Translations under genes and position numbers: made by a program
Notes under the pieces: model-generated
Databases searched by the model: none
What the model was told of the DNA's origin: nothing
Seen by the model: the letters and a program-made list of their open reading frames with translations, nothing else
Shown: one piece after another, positions 28,001-43,016 of the stretch
Layout of the letters: each line of letters begins with the position of its first letter
Position numbering within the stretch: the first letter of the stretch is position 1
From: Lates calcarifer
Lineage: Eukaryota; Chordata; Actinopteri; Centropomidae
Direction: 5' to 3'
Assembly (NCBI RefSeq): GCF_001640805.2
Contig: NC_066848.1
Location: 10,702,396 to 10,766,395 of the forward strand
Length of the DNA stretch: 64,000 nucleotides

Positions 28001-31000
28001 TCAGGAGTTTAGATAAGGTAGCTGTTACACTGTTGCATGTCTCCTTATTCTCTCTGTAATGTTGATCAAAGACATAATACCTTACCTACAGTCTCACTTT
28101 TCTAACGTCTATCTTTTCCCAAACTCTGCACAGCTCTACGTCTGTGCAGCACAATTGCGTGTTTTATATTTGCCAGGGGCTGACAGAGGAAAAAAATGCA
28201 TTTTACACCCTTGGCTTGACAAATGTGACCATGATCTCATCTGATAACCATTAATTTAGACAGCGAAGCCAAGTAAGGTCACAAAACAAGAAACGCCTTT
28301 TAAGCAGTGGCTGATCATTCTTATCATGTCGAACATCAGTCAGCGCTGTACAGCTGGTTAGATAAAAATCCTTGTCAACAACAGGCAGCTTCACTGTTTG
28401 TCTTTTAAAGATGAAATATCCATTTTCGTTGCCAAGTGGCCATCCAAAAGTGCACTCACTGCTAATGTTTCAAACCTCTCCAGTGCACTAAACATAACTC
28501 ATAACTGCTCCACGGGGAAGCAATTACCATAAATTATCAGGATTCCTTCTCCTTTTTATCTGATTTTCCTCTCTCTTTGTCTTTCTTGCTGACTGGACTT
28601 GAAGTGAAGTGTGCTCTTTGTAATGCATGTGCAGAGTTAAGCACATTGATTCCTTGGTTTGGAGACATTTGTTTTCATGCAGAATACTGCTGAGAACGAA
28701 TTCCTCCAGACGCTGTTTCTGGTGTCAAAGGGAAATGTTTCTGACCCGCACACATTTGATGTGAGCAGAAACTGGTCACAGGCTCAAACAGAGTTTACAG
28801 TCAGAGAGAAGCAAGTGACCCCCCCCAACCCCGTCCCCTCCACACCCTTGAACCACAGCGGACAGAGCACATGGGCCATAGCATTCCACAGGGGGATTGT
28901 GGAGTGTGCAAGCTGGCCTGGTTTCCTTTTGGACACAGTCTTCTCCAAAAATCCTGTAGTCGTCATTATTTTTGGATTGGGGAATTGGACCAAGGACAGC
29001 TCTACCCTGTCCACGTTATAATTTGTCTGGCCTACATTCCTGATATAAGATGGGACTTTAACAAGGTTATTTTTCTCAATAAAATATTGCAGCCTGCTGC
29101 TTTGCAGGCATATTAAGGAAGACAAATGAATAGCTGAGAATAGACTGAAGTCAAAGATTATTTAAAAGAGTGCTCCTTTTTTTTTATTATCATATAGGAC
29201 AAAGAAAAGTGCTGAATTTTCACATTTGATACCCTGGAATCAACAAATTTATGGCAGTTTGCTTGAAAAATTACTAATGGGTAATCAGAATAGTTGCAGA
29301 TGCATTTTCTTCTGATTTCCATAATTGCAGTTCTAATCAAAATTGATGCAGTAGAGCAAGAGATATTGTCTTTTTAGTCGCTGACAAGGGAGATGTCACT
29401 TGAGCGTCAGCCTCAGCTGATGCTCATGTCACTTAAAGCAGTATATCTGTCTTTACACAGCTTCCTGTGGAGCCACAAAAGGCTTTACACAGCTGTTTTT
29501 TTTAACATATGTAGTAGACCTGTTAACAGACTTTCTAAATTGATGATCCGTGGGCTGTAGAGATGAACAGCCCAAAGACTTGAACACTTCAGTGTTGCAA
29601 CAGTTTACTAGTACTAGAAGAGGCACAAAATGTGTGTTTATATTACTTGTTTTCTGATAATGACGACAACACAGCTTTTGCAACAACATGCACAATAAAA
29701 TGTGATTCTCTCCAAGTTACTCAGAGACAGTTTCTGACCAAGAGGGCTGTTTCACCATAATCTCTCGGCAGTAAACAACTGTCAAGTAGATGTCAAAACA
29801 CAACCCAGAGATGGAATCAGATTGTTTTCCCACTCAAACATTCCTCCAAACTCCCCCCTGTCTGAGATTCCTCTCCAAACAGTTTCTTTGTCTGTTGCAC
29901 AGTGCAGTGTCTCTTTGTCTGTTCCTCCCTCCCGACTCCTGCGAGTGCAATTAAGTTTAAATGCTTCAGATGATTATCATTACAGTTTACAGAAGCTGTT
30001 TGGGTTTCTCCTGTCACCATAATTCATGTCCACGATGTCGTAATGCCAAAATAGAGATATGTTTTTGATGACTAAATGTTTACTGTGCTCTCTTCCTCGG
30101 GCATTCATTCACAACACTGATTATGAAGGGTGTGTGGTGAGAGACAGGGAAATGTGATTACATCATAGCACCTGTTGCTACATGGACATGTTCATTTTCC
30201 CAGTGGGAACAGTTGGCTGCTGCTCAATGCGCTGAAGTATCCTGTGCAGAGTTTAATAGAGCAGTATAGAGTAAATACACCAGCCCCGGGTCTCTGAAGC
30301 CTCTGAATTAAAGGTATATGAAACGTGAGACATGTTTTCCTTCAGAGTTTGGCTCCAAGTTGTTGGCCCGTTGCCATAGTAATGGGCTTTCCCACTTGCC
30401 CTGTCGAGCTGTGAGCGTATCCAGGCGGGTCCCCTGGGGTGATGTGCTGGATGAGAAGCTGTTCCCTCAGCCAAGGTGGTTTCTGAAGGTGTTGAATGAA
30501 CGCTCACGTCTTAGAGGGAGTATCCAGCTGCATGCAGCTGGGAGGTTGATAACATGATGAGAGTGCATTAGTGTGTCAGACAAACAATACAGTCACCAGT
30601 GTGCTGTTACAAAAACTTAGATTTTTGGAAATTACAGCCCTTGCTGTAAAATTGTATTATTGCCATAGTATTCTAAGCACAAACAGTCTGGCTTGTATAC
30701 ACGTTTGATGTTTTGCCTTTTCAGATTTAGCAACGTTAAACTCAGATCTCAGCGAGATCAGGAACCATGATATGTTTGTGTGCAGGTGTGGTTAACCAGG
30801 GCTATTCTTTTATACTCAGCCCTTTTGCTTTTTGCCCTTAAAACACAGTAATGATGGCTGTTCTCTTCAAAAGACATCATTTCTTGTTAGCTTTCTATAT
30901 TTTGGAGGAAGGGGGAATGCCATGCCCTGAGAGAAATGTGGAGGTTTAGCAGAGGCAGCAAAATGAGTGCAGAAAAGAAAGAACCACAAGAAGAGAAACC

Positions 31001-34000
31001 AAACCACCTCTTACTGGAGAGTTCCTACAAACAACTCCTACAGGCCCAGACAGAGTGGATCCAACTTTACCCTCCAAGCTTGATTCTGTTTGTCCACCTG
31101 GTTCTTTTTGGCTCAGTCTAGAGTGAGACAAGTCTCCAGGTCCCCTCCTCTCAGTTGAGTGTGCTTAAGCTTTGACGCTCACAGTCTTTAGCGGAGCACA
31201 TCTGGAACAAGGCAAGGCAGAACGAACAAAGGCGGGTCTGCATCTGGGTTTAGAGCGTGCTGTTACTGTAAGATGCTCTCACGTGCGATTATGGTATTGC
31301 GGTGATTTATTCAAAGAGGAAACAAGAAACTCTTGTCTGTGATTCGGTACAGACACATACTTAACACATTTACATTGCATATTTTTTTCAGCACTCAAGT
31401 ACATGCTCATACATCATAAAAAACAGCACGTTTCTTGTACACACAGGACAGATGCACATATATATGAGCAGACACATGCTGAAATGGTTAACAAACTGCT
31501 ACACTTGAGGGAAATAGTTGTACGCTGTCATCATAAAGACCTTGACACAGCACGCTTTTTATCTGTTTTCTCTGTCCATTTAGCCCCTCACTGTGTCTCT
31601 CAATAGATCGATTCTGCAAAATGTTAATTGCCTCCTCTGATGCCTTCTTAAGCTTCTTAAGTGGAGCTTTTAATTTTTTTTTTTTTGGTCAGATAAATGT
31701 GGGTGACGTAACCTTGTCTGCTGCCTCACAGATCAAAGTGAAACTGTTGGCAGTTTCACGACACAGTAGCTCTTCAGACAAGATGTAATTACACCCTGTG
31801 TTGAACTCATGTACCGTAACAAGGAGGGCGACTGTTCCTGGAGAGTTTGCAACCCCCATTTTTTGTTTCTATTCTCATCTCAGATTCCTCCACTTTCAAC
31901 TTTCAACTGATAAACTTCTTATAGATAAAAGACAGTTTGTGCAGTTTAGCCATCAAACAGTTGCCATTTTTATTGGCATGTATCTTTCTTGTGGCAGTCA
32001 AACAGGCATGTTTTTTTTTAACCTTTGCTGCTGTTGTGTCACTCTTTACTTTCTCCTTCACTTTTACAGATGCGAATCCTTGACAAATTCCCAATTGAAG
32101 GAGGACAGAAGGACCCTAAAAAGAGGATTATTCCTTTTTTGCCAGGTGATAAACACAGGGCACCACAGCATGCCCGACACTGATATCATCGTCACATCAA
32201 TTTTACATTTATTCAAGAGAGCCAAAGAAAGGGAAGAAGTCAGACATTTTCATGCACAACAGATGTTTGTTAGTACACCTACATACTCCATAGCATGGCC
32301 TACCACGTTGCATTGTTTTATTAGCTGCCATACTCCACCCAGGCCAAATCAATTTGTGGTCTGCCATGTCAGTAGGAGGCTAGCAGAGAGGGATTTGTCT
32401 AATCTGATAAAGTCATTGTGGGCCAGAGCAGAGCTGAGGAGAGCAGTGAAGAGATCCTTTGTTAGACAAGCAGGACAGCTTGGGTCTGTCCAGTGCTGTT
32501 TTGATTTGTGCACTATTTTACTGCTGGTGTCTTTCATGTATCTAGACACTGATATTAGCAGTTGCAAAGTGAGGATTGATAAAGGTGAAGGGTGTTGTAA
32601 AGGCTCTTATTTATGGATTAGAGGACCCTTTGAGGTTTTTCTGTTTTTTTTTTTATTTTTTAGAATGAATCCTGTATCATTAAAATTTGAAAAATGTATT
32701 CGGTGTCTGCTACCTTTTCTGTAGTATTTCATGTCAAACAAAGGGAAACACTCTTACTCTCTACAGATGGACTTCACTCTCACAACATATGAATTAATTA
32801 GTTCAATCAGTAGTACATCAGTACAATATCAGGACATTTTAATAAGTACATTTGATTGTCTGGCATTTTAATGGTTATCTTTTGATGTTTTTCCACAGGT
32901 AAAGTCTTGTTTCGCCGAAGTCACATCAGAGATGTAGCCGTCAAAAGGCTGAAACACCTGGATAATTACTGCAAAGTAAGACAAAAGCTGCGCTTCTCCT
33001 AATGCCCTCAGAACTGTACATTTCTCACAAATTTGAATCCATAATGTCAGCACTTCTAGCCCGACATGTCTTGTCTTCAACAACAGTAAATGTTGACTGC
33101 TTATTCTTGGTTTATGTGTGGTTGGGAGAGCACTTCATGCATTTCACTGCTATACTCCCTGAACATTTGCTGCAGTATTTCAAGCAGCCTCAACATTTAT
33201 CTCCTCCACCAGCCTCAACAGGAAAGCAACTGTTCTATCTGTGCTGGTCATTTCCTGTCACCAATGTAAATAGGCAGCCTATAAAGGAAACCAGGGAAAT
33301 GGGGGCACGCAGGGGTAAAACAGAATCCACCGAATAAGAATGAATCAGCAGGTTTACAGCATAGCAACGAGTGCAGCCGGCTATCTGACCCTCTTATATT
33401 CATTAGGTCAGAGAAGGGAATGTGGGGCAGGTGCGTTGCCAAGTGTGGCAGCAGTTTTCATTTAGAGGAACTAAACGAGATTTGCTGTGAAGGCAAAAAG
33501 CTTTAAGACAACAAAACTAGATTTCTTTTTAATATTGTTTCTATAAGTATGTATTTAAGTGGGCTGAAGCACCTCATCTGAAATATGTAAGCAGCTGAGA
33601 CAGGCGATTGGTATACTATATCACCTCTGCATGTTTTCCTTTGTTTTAACCCTCACTCTTAGCTCAGAGCCTTCTTCCTTCCCCTCCACACCCTCCACAT
33701 CTCCGCCTGGTCTACTCATGCAACTGACTGTACAATGACTAAGTGTTATAAACTGGTTACTCATTGCTATTCACACCAAACAACAGTGTTTAAAAAAAAA
33801 CAACAAAAAAAAAAAAAAACACGCAACCTTGTAAACTTAGGTGTTTGTTGCAAACAGTAGCTTTCTCCCTCCCTTCTCTCCCACAGGCTCTGATGAAACT
33901 TCCTTCCCAGATTTCCCAAAGTGAGGAGGTCCTGAAATTCTTTGAGACCAAATCAGAGGACCTCAACCCTCCCACAGAGTGAGTAACTATCATTGTATAC

Positions 34001-37000
34001 TTTAGAAATCATAGACAGCATTAGCGTAATCTCTGTTATATGAATTGTCAGGCTATGGCATTGTGTGGTTCAGCAGCTGGGACAGATGCCTTTCACCCTC
34101 CTTGACCCATCTTGATCCAGAGGCTTTGCTGTGTCTCAGAGATGATTGATTGATACTGGTTGAGAGGCACTGTGTTTTATTAATAATGATTTCTGGGAGG
34201 TGACACCTGATCCCAGAACAAATGCAGAAGGATCAGTGGTGTCATGAGAGCGTGGCTCAGTTCAAGCCTCAGAGCAGATGAGGCTCTCAGGATAGTAATT
34301 TGTTATGCTCAGTTCAAAACCATAGATGGAGTAATTACAGATTCGCTGCTGAAATACTTTTTGTTAAAAATCTGTTCTTCTTCTTTTCTTTTGATTTATG
34401 TTTAATTAAAAGTATCTGTGATTGTATCTTTTTAACAAATTTACACTCATCAGATGTTGTTCATATGATTGAAGGAGGACAGAAGGACCCTAAAAAGAGG
34501 ATTATTCCTTTTTTGCCAGGTGATAAACACAGGGAACCACAGCATGCCTGACACTGATATCATCGCCACATCAATTTTACATTTATTCAAGAGAGCCAAA
34601 GAAAGGGAAGAAGTCAGACATTTTCATGCACAAACAGATGTTTGTTAGCACACCTACATACTCCATAGCATGGCCTACCACATATTAAACACTCTAAAGG
34701 AGATAAATGTGGTGGAGTAACCTCTTGAGTGGTTTCTCCACAAGCACCAGGACCTCCACCTCTAACCCCATATACCCATACATGCTAATCCTACTTCAAA
34801 GTAGGATCCTCCTTCAGGCTCGTAGACAGTCCAGTACAGCTTAAATTGAGATGCTGAGGTCTAAAAGTCATGCCACCCAAGTGCTCAGTACACTACTGGG
34901 TGATCTGGACCATTTCAAAATGACTTTTAGGGTGTTATTTTGTGTCTCAAGCTCTTAAGAACACAGAAATAGTAATCTTGTGATGCCATAAAACTACACT
35001 ATGTGAGGTACAGTTAAGAAACATTTATTGATATAATGTTGACTGTTAAAAATGGATCAGGAAATCACTATTAATAACCATGAGGCCGTCTTTCTTTGTT
35101 GAACAGGAGAACTAATCATCACATTGTAGGCAAAATTAGGAAGGATAGTTTAAAAACAGCATAAAGAATAGGACTTTTTCTGGTCAGGTAATAATGACTG
35201 AGTCTTAGCTTATTCCATCAATCCAACATGTCTCTATTACATGATTAATTCACACAGCAGTGGCATTTTGAAAAAAATGAGTGATGATTCATGACTCTTT
35301 TACTGGTGTTTCTGCCACTTGTCTGCCACTATCACCATCAGCAGCCAGGCTAATGTGTTTGTCAAGCCCTCGTCTGCTGCTGCCATCTAATGGCCAACAG
35401 ATGTCACTGCACAGATGTAAAAAAATTAAAAAATAAATGGCTGTTATGTTGCTTTATCACAAGAGGGAGCCATGCAATAAGTTTGAAAGATGTGAGACAT
35501 TTCTCTTGTCCTGGTGAATGAAAGATTGTATCACATTACACTAATAAAAGGCAGAGGTAGTATGTATGTGATCTGTTGCACAGACAGGATTTGTTGTTCA
35601 TTATAATAATGTAGACACACATGCACAAAATAAATACAAATAGTTATTAGCTCCATTGATTGGCTCCTTTAGATTTATATTGTTAAATTGGTTAATATCG
35701 TTTTATGAGAAAGATGCTGTATATAAAATGGTGCGGTTACGTAGCTCTGTGGAAAGTTCTTAGGTAGAAGTAGTCATGTCTTCTTATGTGTCTTAAGTGT
35801 GAAGATCTGTATCAAAACAGGTTTTGTGTGTTTGTCAGACACCTGACTGTCATGTGTGTTCTGTTAGTCATCAACTGAAACTGTACAAATATGCTATTTA
35901 CATACCAAGTTGTAGTGAGTGGTTTTAAATTCTTTTTAGTCATTGAACACCTTTATTCAAATAAAATCATCCTCTTTTATAGCAGTTTCAGAGGCCCAAA
36001 GGCTGAAAGCTATTGGGTATTTCACAAGAAACCTGAGAGATTAAGAAAAGCAGATGTTATAATACATTTGGATAATAGAAACATGCTTTTATATACTTAC
36101 CAGTTATCTTACATCCTGGGGTCCTGATCAGTATCTCAAATTACTGTTTTATAATACTGTATATGATAGAGTACATGCAGAGAATATCTAATTATAGAGT
36201 TCAGATTTCCTTTATGAGCCACTGGCCAGATATGAAGTTAAAATACAAAGTTTTAGTTATTCTTGTGGTGCTACTGTTGACAATTATGCAGATTCTATTT
36301 TGTTTGCAATAAGGTAAGGTGATTTTGTTTCTAGTTTTGACATCATTTGGCTTTAAGGTGTTTTACTGAGATAATACGTGCCATCAGTGCCAGCCCACAT
36401 TTTTGCTTTATCGCTGTAAAGAATCTTTTACTGCCCTATCTACAATGTGACTTTTCTTTGTATTACATTTTTAGAGTGCTAATAATTAAGTTCAACTTTA
36501 GTAATCCCCATGGGGAAATTTGTCCTCTGCATTTGATCCTTCCTAATAATTCAGGAACAGTGTGCATCCACAGCACAGAGCCTGGAGACCGTCTCCAGCT
36601 CTGAGGCCAGTAACTGGGTCAAGGGCAATGATTTGAATATGAATAATTCCAATAAACATATGCATATATCCATCATCTGCATTTTAAATAACATTTTACC
36701 GCTCACATTGCCAGGTTAAACTGAACCGGCTCGTTGTTATTTATCCATATGTTTATATTTTGCTGAGATGTTGATAGGCCTCATCTCATGTATTTCAACC
36801 TTTAGATGCATCTGTACTTTAACTTCTCATTATTCTAAAGGTTGTCTGGATGGTTGCTGGAGTTGTACTGTGGTATAACAGACATAAGCTCTAAATCTAG
36901 ACTTGAGAGTCTGGGCATATGGGACACTGCGGGAAGTATACTGACTCAGCATATGAAAAAAAAACAAAAAAAACGGAACTTTTCTTTTTTGCACAAACTT

Positions 37001-40000
37001 TTCACTTGTTTCAGCCTCATGAATTCCCCTCTGTTTGTGAAGAGTTGTGCCTGTGTGTGATTTGCATAGTTGACGCCCCTAAAATGATCATATAAGGCAA
37101 TTAGAAAATATTTATAATACAGCTGTCTGCACTGTGAAAATGATTCACAAGAGAAAATGATTTAAAATGAGGTTAGATGCTAAAATGCATCTTTCAAAGC
37201 CAAAGCAGTCCATCACTAATATGAGAGGTGGGCAAGGACGCGACGTGACAGTCATGGTAATATTAGACGGGATGATATTACAGCCTACTGTAATGTGATG
37301 TTACACTGCTGAGTGCAACAAAGGTTAATATTGGACTGAGAACTGCAGACAGGCTCGGAGGCAGCTGATGGAAAGAGAGAGTGAGCGAGAGAGAGAATCC
37401 TCCAATAAGTATTGAACTGTGTAAACTACTGAAATGTCCTGGTAAAATTTTAAAAATGATGATCTGGTAAACAGAGTATTAATTGTGTATAAAGTTTGCT
37501 TGTTTCAGTATTATACTTGAACTCTGTATTCATTCCAGTTAAGGCGTTACGTTTTCAGGTCAAATGTGGACATGACTCATGAGACAGGTATGAGTCATGA
37601 GTTTCATGCCGACATGAGAAAATTGGTGAGTGTGACAAGTTCCCTTAAATCACTCCTACATGCCAAGACATGCAACAAATCTGTTCGTACAAGTGGTTCT
37701 TGCATGAGGCTGTTTGAGTCCACCTTGCTCACTGATGTTATGACTCAATTTCACATTGTCTTGGTGAATGTCTGCTCCGAAATGAGCTACTGTACAAACA
37801 GCATTTCTTACAAACCGTGGTTTTAGTTACAAGAATATAAATTCTCGGAGATACTTACTTTTATATGCCCTTATGTCACATTACTGAATTCCTTGTTAAC
37901 TGCGCCACACACCCTGTAGACTTGTTAAGAACCACCTTGATGAATGAGAATCGGTCGTGTAACTTTATTCTGGAGCTGAAAGGAGAATTCGAGACAAGAT
38001 TGTAATGCTGACATCAAGGATCCACGACAGGAAAGGCTCTGCAGCTAAAGATAAAAAAAGATCTAAAGATCTCCATGCTGTCTGAGTTTGGAGATCAAAA
38101 CTCTGTTTAAGATGCACTTTCTTCAGAATGTAATCTCTTCATTAAGCTAAAACTTCACACAGTAAGTCCAGCATTCAAAGCTGAACGTTAGACAGCAGCT
38201 GTTACAGTAAAAACTGCCTGTGACAAGATGACAAACTGCAAGTTGGTACAAAACTTGTGGTCAAAACACATTCCTCCAGATGTGCATACATGATGGTACA
38301 GCTACTCTAATTATAACCATTACATGTCTAACCACAACACTAACCCGTAGGCCTAAAATGTAATGATTAACCTTTTGGGAACCTGCTTTTTTGTGGGCGA
38401 GTCCCCACATTGTGTATGTTTAAACACAACATTATTAATTCAACTACACAATTATGCCTTAGAAATTGTTTGAGAGACACAATAGTTGTTTTAAAGTCTT
38501 TTCTTTATGGCCAAAAGCTTAATTTCACATCAGTGTTCACCACAAGGGAACTTATTAGTGGTTGATACGTGGTCAAACTAACATTGTTTTCCCCTTACAT
38601 CACTGTGTAATCATGACCAAACTTTGCTGGAGATTTGGACCAGTATGCATGAGTGTACTTAGCTTGTGTGGGTGCTTTTGTGAGAATTTGAATAAGCAGT
38701 GTCATTAGCCTATCTTAAGGATATTCTCACTAAAACTCCTCCTGCGGCCTTTCTGTGTGGAAACCAGACCTCTGCTCTATCATAATGATTTCCTGTTCAA
38801 TGACGTCGACCCATTGACCCCTGAGCAGGAGGTTACCCCTGCAGGGGTTAATCTGAGGTCGGGCAGGAGAGTCTGTGTAATGTATACATGGAGGAGCAGG
38901 GCAGGAGCTTCGGTCCTCTAGCTTGGCTGAGAAGTGTGAGCAAAGGAGTAATATCTCACACATTCCTCTTGTAATAGGCCCACCTACAAAGAGTGAGCTG
39001 CAGTTATGTGCTAACAGATGGTTATTCTCAACTCGAGCTTAGGATGGACTCTCACGGGCTTGGATTTTTAATGATGCGTTTGGCCTGTGTAGTCTGTGCA
39101 CACGTGTATGTGCATCTCCAGGCATGGGCGTGTGCCTCACGAAACCAGGGCTGTATGAACTGTAAAGATTATCTCATAACTGCTGTGACGATTCTTTAAC
39201 ATTTAACCATTTGGATGTATTTTTACTCCCCTTACCTTCCCCTCTTCTACTAGATTTTACTGGTGATAGGAGGAATGCGCACAGAGCCAGAGTGCACAGA
39301 GCCAGAGTATTCTTCTCCTGGGAAGAATATTATTCCAGCTCTGCGCTGTGGGTCATAAGCGAGCAGGGCAGGTCAAGCATCTACTTTATCCCCATCATTT
39401 TTCCCCCAGCCCTCTATAGTGGTTCCCTCAGTTTCATCTCCACCCCACCAGATTTTGGCAAAAATAAACATAGAATGCATCATATAATACTTCAGAAATG
39501 TTTAACATCAGCGACAATTAATACATCTCCCAAGCTGCCTTAATCTAAACAGTACCTGAAACCAACACCGTAAACATACTGTAACTTATCCCCAGGTTTA
39601 TGCTGCACTAACACTCACCTTTTACCCTTTTTCATTCTGAAATGAATCTGTGAATTACTCCCACTACACATGATGTGTGTGTTATTTTGACTTGAATACC
39701 ATTTACATTTTCTCTCCTGATGTTGTGAGTTTAAAGTTGTCTCAAGTGATATGCATCATCTGCTTAGACTGTGCTTCTTTTATGATAAACTGCAACCCTG
39801 TTTATGTTGGCTCGGCATAAATGTTTAACATTTTTGTGTTTTCTGCCTATCATATCATATAGAAACTTATGAAATTCATAATGCAGTGGGTCTGCATTCA
39901 TACTTGTTTTTCCACAGTATGAATGTTGTTTGAAGATCCAATATAAACATTGTTTTTACTGAGTCATAATCCAATTTAACAGTGTATTCACGGTTGAATG

Positions 40001-42972
40001 TGTTGTTTTATTTCAAAGTTAAGTATGTATATAATTTATGTTTTTAATGAAGCTGAACTGATCTGTAAGCTATTATGTGTTTCGATTGGAAATGTCTCAT
40101 AAGTGATCTGTCTCGTATTTGTTCATGCATCTGGAAACAGAGAAGCCTTGTGCCAAAAATGACTTTATCTTAAGTAACAGAGGGATATAGTTATTGGTAA
40201 AAAATGTTTTCATTAAGCAAGAAGTGTTGCTTTGCTTGAACTCGGGTAATCTTTTTATCATGCTCACCAGGCACTAACGTACTGTACCCCAATTTTCTAT
40301 TTCTTATTGTCCTCTAAAAGCAAAACCAGAGACAGCTTCTTTGTACTACAGAGGAAAATAATCTACTCCAGAAATTGCAGAATAGTTAAAATGATACTTT
40401 TCTTGTTAACTGGAATCAATGGAACACAGAGAGTTGATGAACAGGCTGTAGCCTGGCAAATGTTGGACAGGGTTTATCCAAACATGTACTCATATCCATA
40501 ACCGGCCATGGCTCCGGTCCTGCTGCTGGCCTCTCCAGAGAGCCAGGTGTCTGTTCCCATCTGCATCAAACCACAGCTTCCCCTCAGTGTGGAAGCTCAG
40601 TTAACTAAATGAGCACAAGCGCTCAGCTAGTGCTTCGTAAAATGTAGCTACAGACCATACATATGCATACAAAGACTTATATATTTTGGTCTGTTTTGAA
40701 ACATCTATGCCTTTCCATTGCATAACAAATTCTAGTCAACTGGATTAAGTAATTGTGTGAAGTATCATCATTTATGCACCTGCATTACAGTAAATGAAGC
40801 ATGAGCACTTAAATTGAACTGACAGCACTTTAATTAGTGAATTTAAATGCATTCATCCTTTGTTCATTGTTTGCTTTATTTGCTTCTAAATGAGCAATTT
40901 CTGTCAAACTAAAATAATTGCTGTATATTTTCTCTGGCTGAATAGATGCAACAGCTGAGCAAATGATCTGTTACATTCAAAACAAAACAAGAAAATGCTT
41001 TCTTTAAATTGTGTCTACTTGTAAGGAATAAACCTATATTTCCCTTGTTACGTATGAAGGTCAGTGTTTCGAGCAGCAGCACAAGCACACAGACATGTAC
41101 AGTAAATGTACACATAGCGCACACAGTTCCTCCCTGATGGGCGTTAAAGCACAGAGCGGGTTCATTGACACTAATGCTCATCCATTCAGTGTTTTGTTAC
41201 AATCCAGGCTTTGGAACTGAAAGACGCTTTCACATCTAAACATGAATGGGACTTACCAAGGGGATATGATACTGTTGTCAAGTAAATAAATGCTGTTCTG
41301 TTAAACAGAAGCAGCTGCATCACCCTTATATGTGCCATGTCTATCATGGCAGTATAGTTGCTAAATGATCTGATGATTTGCTTTGTTACTATCCTTGACA
41401 CACTTACTGTGGTCCTCCACACACCCATACAGTATGTATCCCACCCTGTCTCCCTCCCTCTGGTAGTGGGTCAAGTTCTGCATGCATTCTCAACGAGGGT
41501 TTGGCTGGTAGTCGTGTGCCAACTGCACTTGGACTGTCCCAGGCAGAGATTCAGCTGTAACCAGTTACTGGATTGATCAAATTGTATTAATGCTCTGACC
41601 TCTCTTGTATTCACACTCATACTGACCATGCTTTTCTGTTGTTGCTTCTTTTCCAGAGACTGTGGAGGCTCTGGCAAACGTAAATCAGGTAAGGAATCTG
41701 AAATCTTTTTACCTTGGCCAGTAAAATTAGTGACAGTTATTCTATACTCCATCCATTTTTATTGTGTCTTTTTTGGATTTATTTTTTACTTGAATTATAT
41801 TGTAATTTTGAGGTCTCTCTCTCTGAAAACTAAAATCTTGGGGTGTGGAGTTAGAAAGAAATGAGTTTAGCAGACCTCTGTAACCCGCTCATCATCTCGG
41901 CTTAAGGCTAGCAGCTTGAGACTACTTCCTCTGCTAGCATAACACTCTCTCTTGACGAAATTGTCAGCAGTGGAGTTGCATTATGGGTAATGTAGGCACC
42001 AGGTTTTGACAGGAGTGTTTGGAGTAGAGCTGCAAGGACTGGTCTCTTAATCCTTTAGTAGAGTGATAGAAAATTGATCAGCATCTGTTTTGAGTTTCTT
42101 AAGAAAAAATGCCAAATATTCTCTGATTCCAGCTTCCCAAATGCGAAGATTTTCTGCTTTTATTTGTCACATATTACAGAAAATGGAATATCTTCTGGAC
42201 AGAAAAGAAAGCAATTTGAAGACATCACCGTAGTCTCATCAGCAGATTAATCCATAATGAAAATAATAGAAAAAAATATATAAAACCATCTATCCTGAGC
42301 CCAACAGTGTCAAAGTGATGCTGAAATTGGTGGAGTAATTTTTTTTAGGAGTGCATGTTCTCCAAATATGCATGACGACCCAATGCTTCTGTATCACAAA
42401 GAAATGGTTAAGAAAACAGTGTTTGTGGGAGAGACCACCTGTTTGTGCCTCTATGCTCTGTATTTACTGTTGGATTTATGTTTTGTGTGTGTATAAGTGT
42501 GAACAACTCCTAGGAGGACAGAAAGCCCGAGTGACTCAGCTGAGCATGGGGATACAGGCGTAGGAGGCAGCAGGAAAAGTATGAGAGGGGTTTAGTGAAC
42601 AGCTGTGCAAGTGTTGTGTATTTGTGTGTATGTGTGTGTGTGTGCCCGCCCTTGGATGCATGCAGTCTCAGAATACCCACATGCATTACTAAATTACACG
42701 TTAGTCTTGCAATCAGATGCAAAGTTGCTGCAGCCATCCTTCCTGCAATCTGCCAGAGTGACATATGACATAGCTGGGCAATGAACGTCTTAGTAAATGA
42801 CCTGTAAGTTAATTTTCTGTGGGTGAGCCACTCTGAGGAAAAGCTGTGCCAGAGTTGCCACCAAACGAAATAAGACCCCAGCCTAATTTCGTTATGTGTT
42901 CCATGGTATTGAGGCTTTGCGTAACAGGGAATTCCAGCTACATAGTGAAATGGAAAAATTGTCTTATTTCAG

Positions 42973-43016
<44 letters not shown>

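Larger units (their letters stand above)
33979..41656 (+). other. sh3pxd2a intron 5
   Basis: 7.7 kb. Holds the pseudo-exon duplication, a dispersed repeat fragment at 36475-36630 and a 15-bp tandem at 39279-39308. No other gene seen. Confidence 0.65.

Noticed and set aside
31798..32724. 308-codon open frame on the plus strand
   Set aside because: It crosses sh3pxd2a exon 3 in a different frame, has low-complexity composition, and resembles no protein family I know. Chance open frame.
34454..34519. The duplicated exon piece as an alternative PX exon
   Set aside because: It lacks the first part of the exon, and splicing from exon 5 would give an early stop, so it cannot encode an alternative PX segment.
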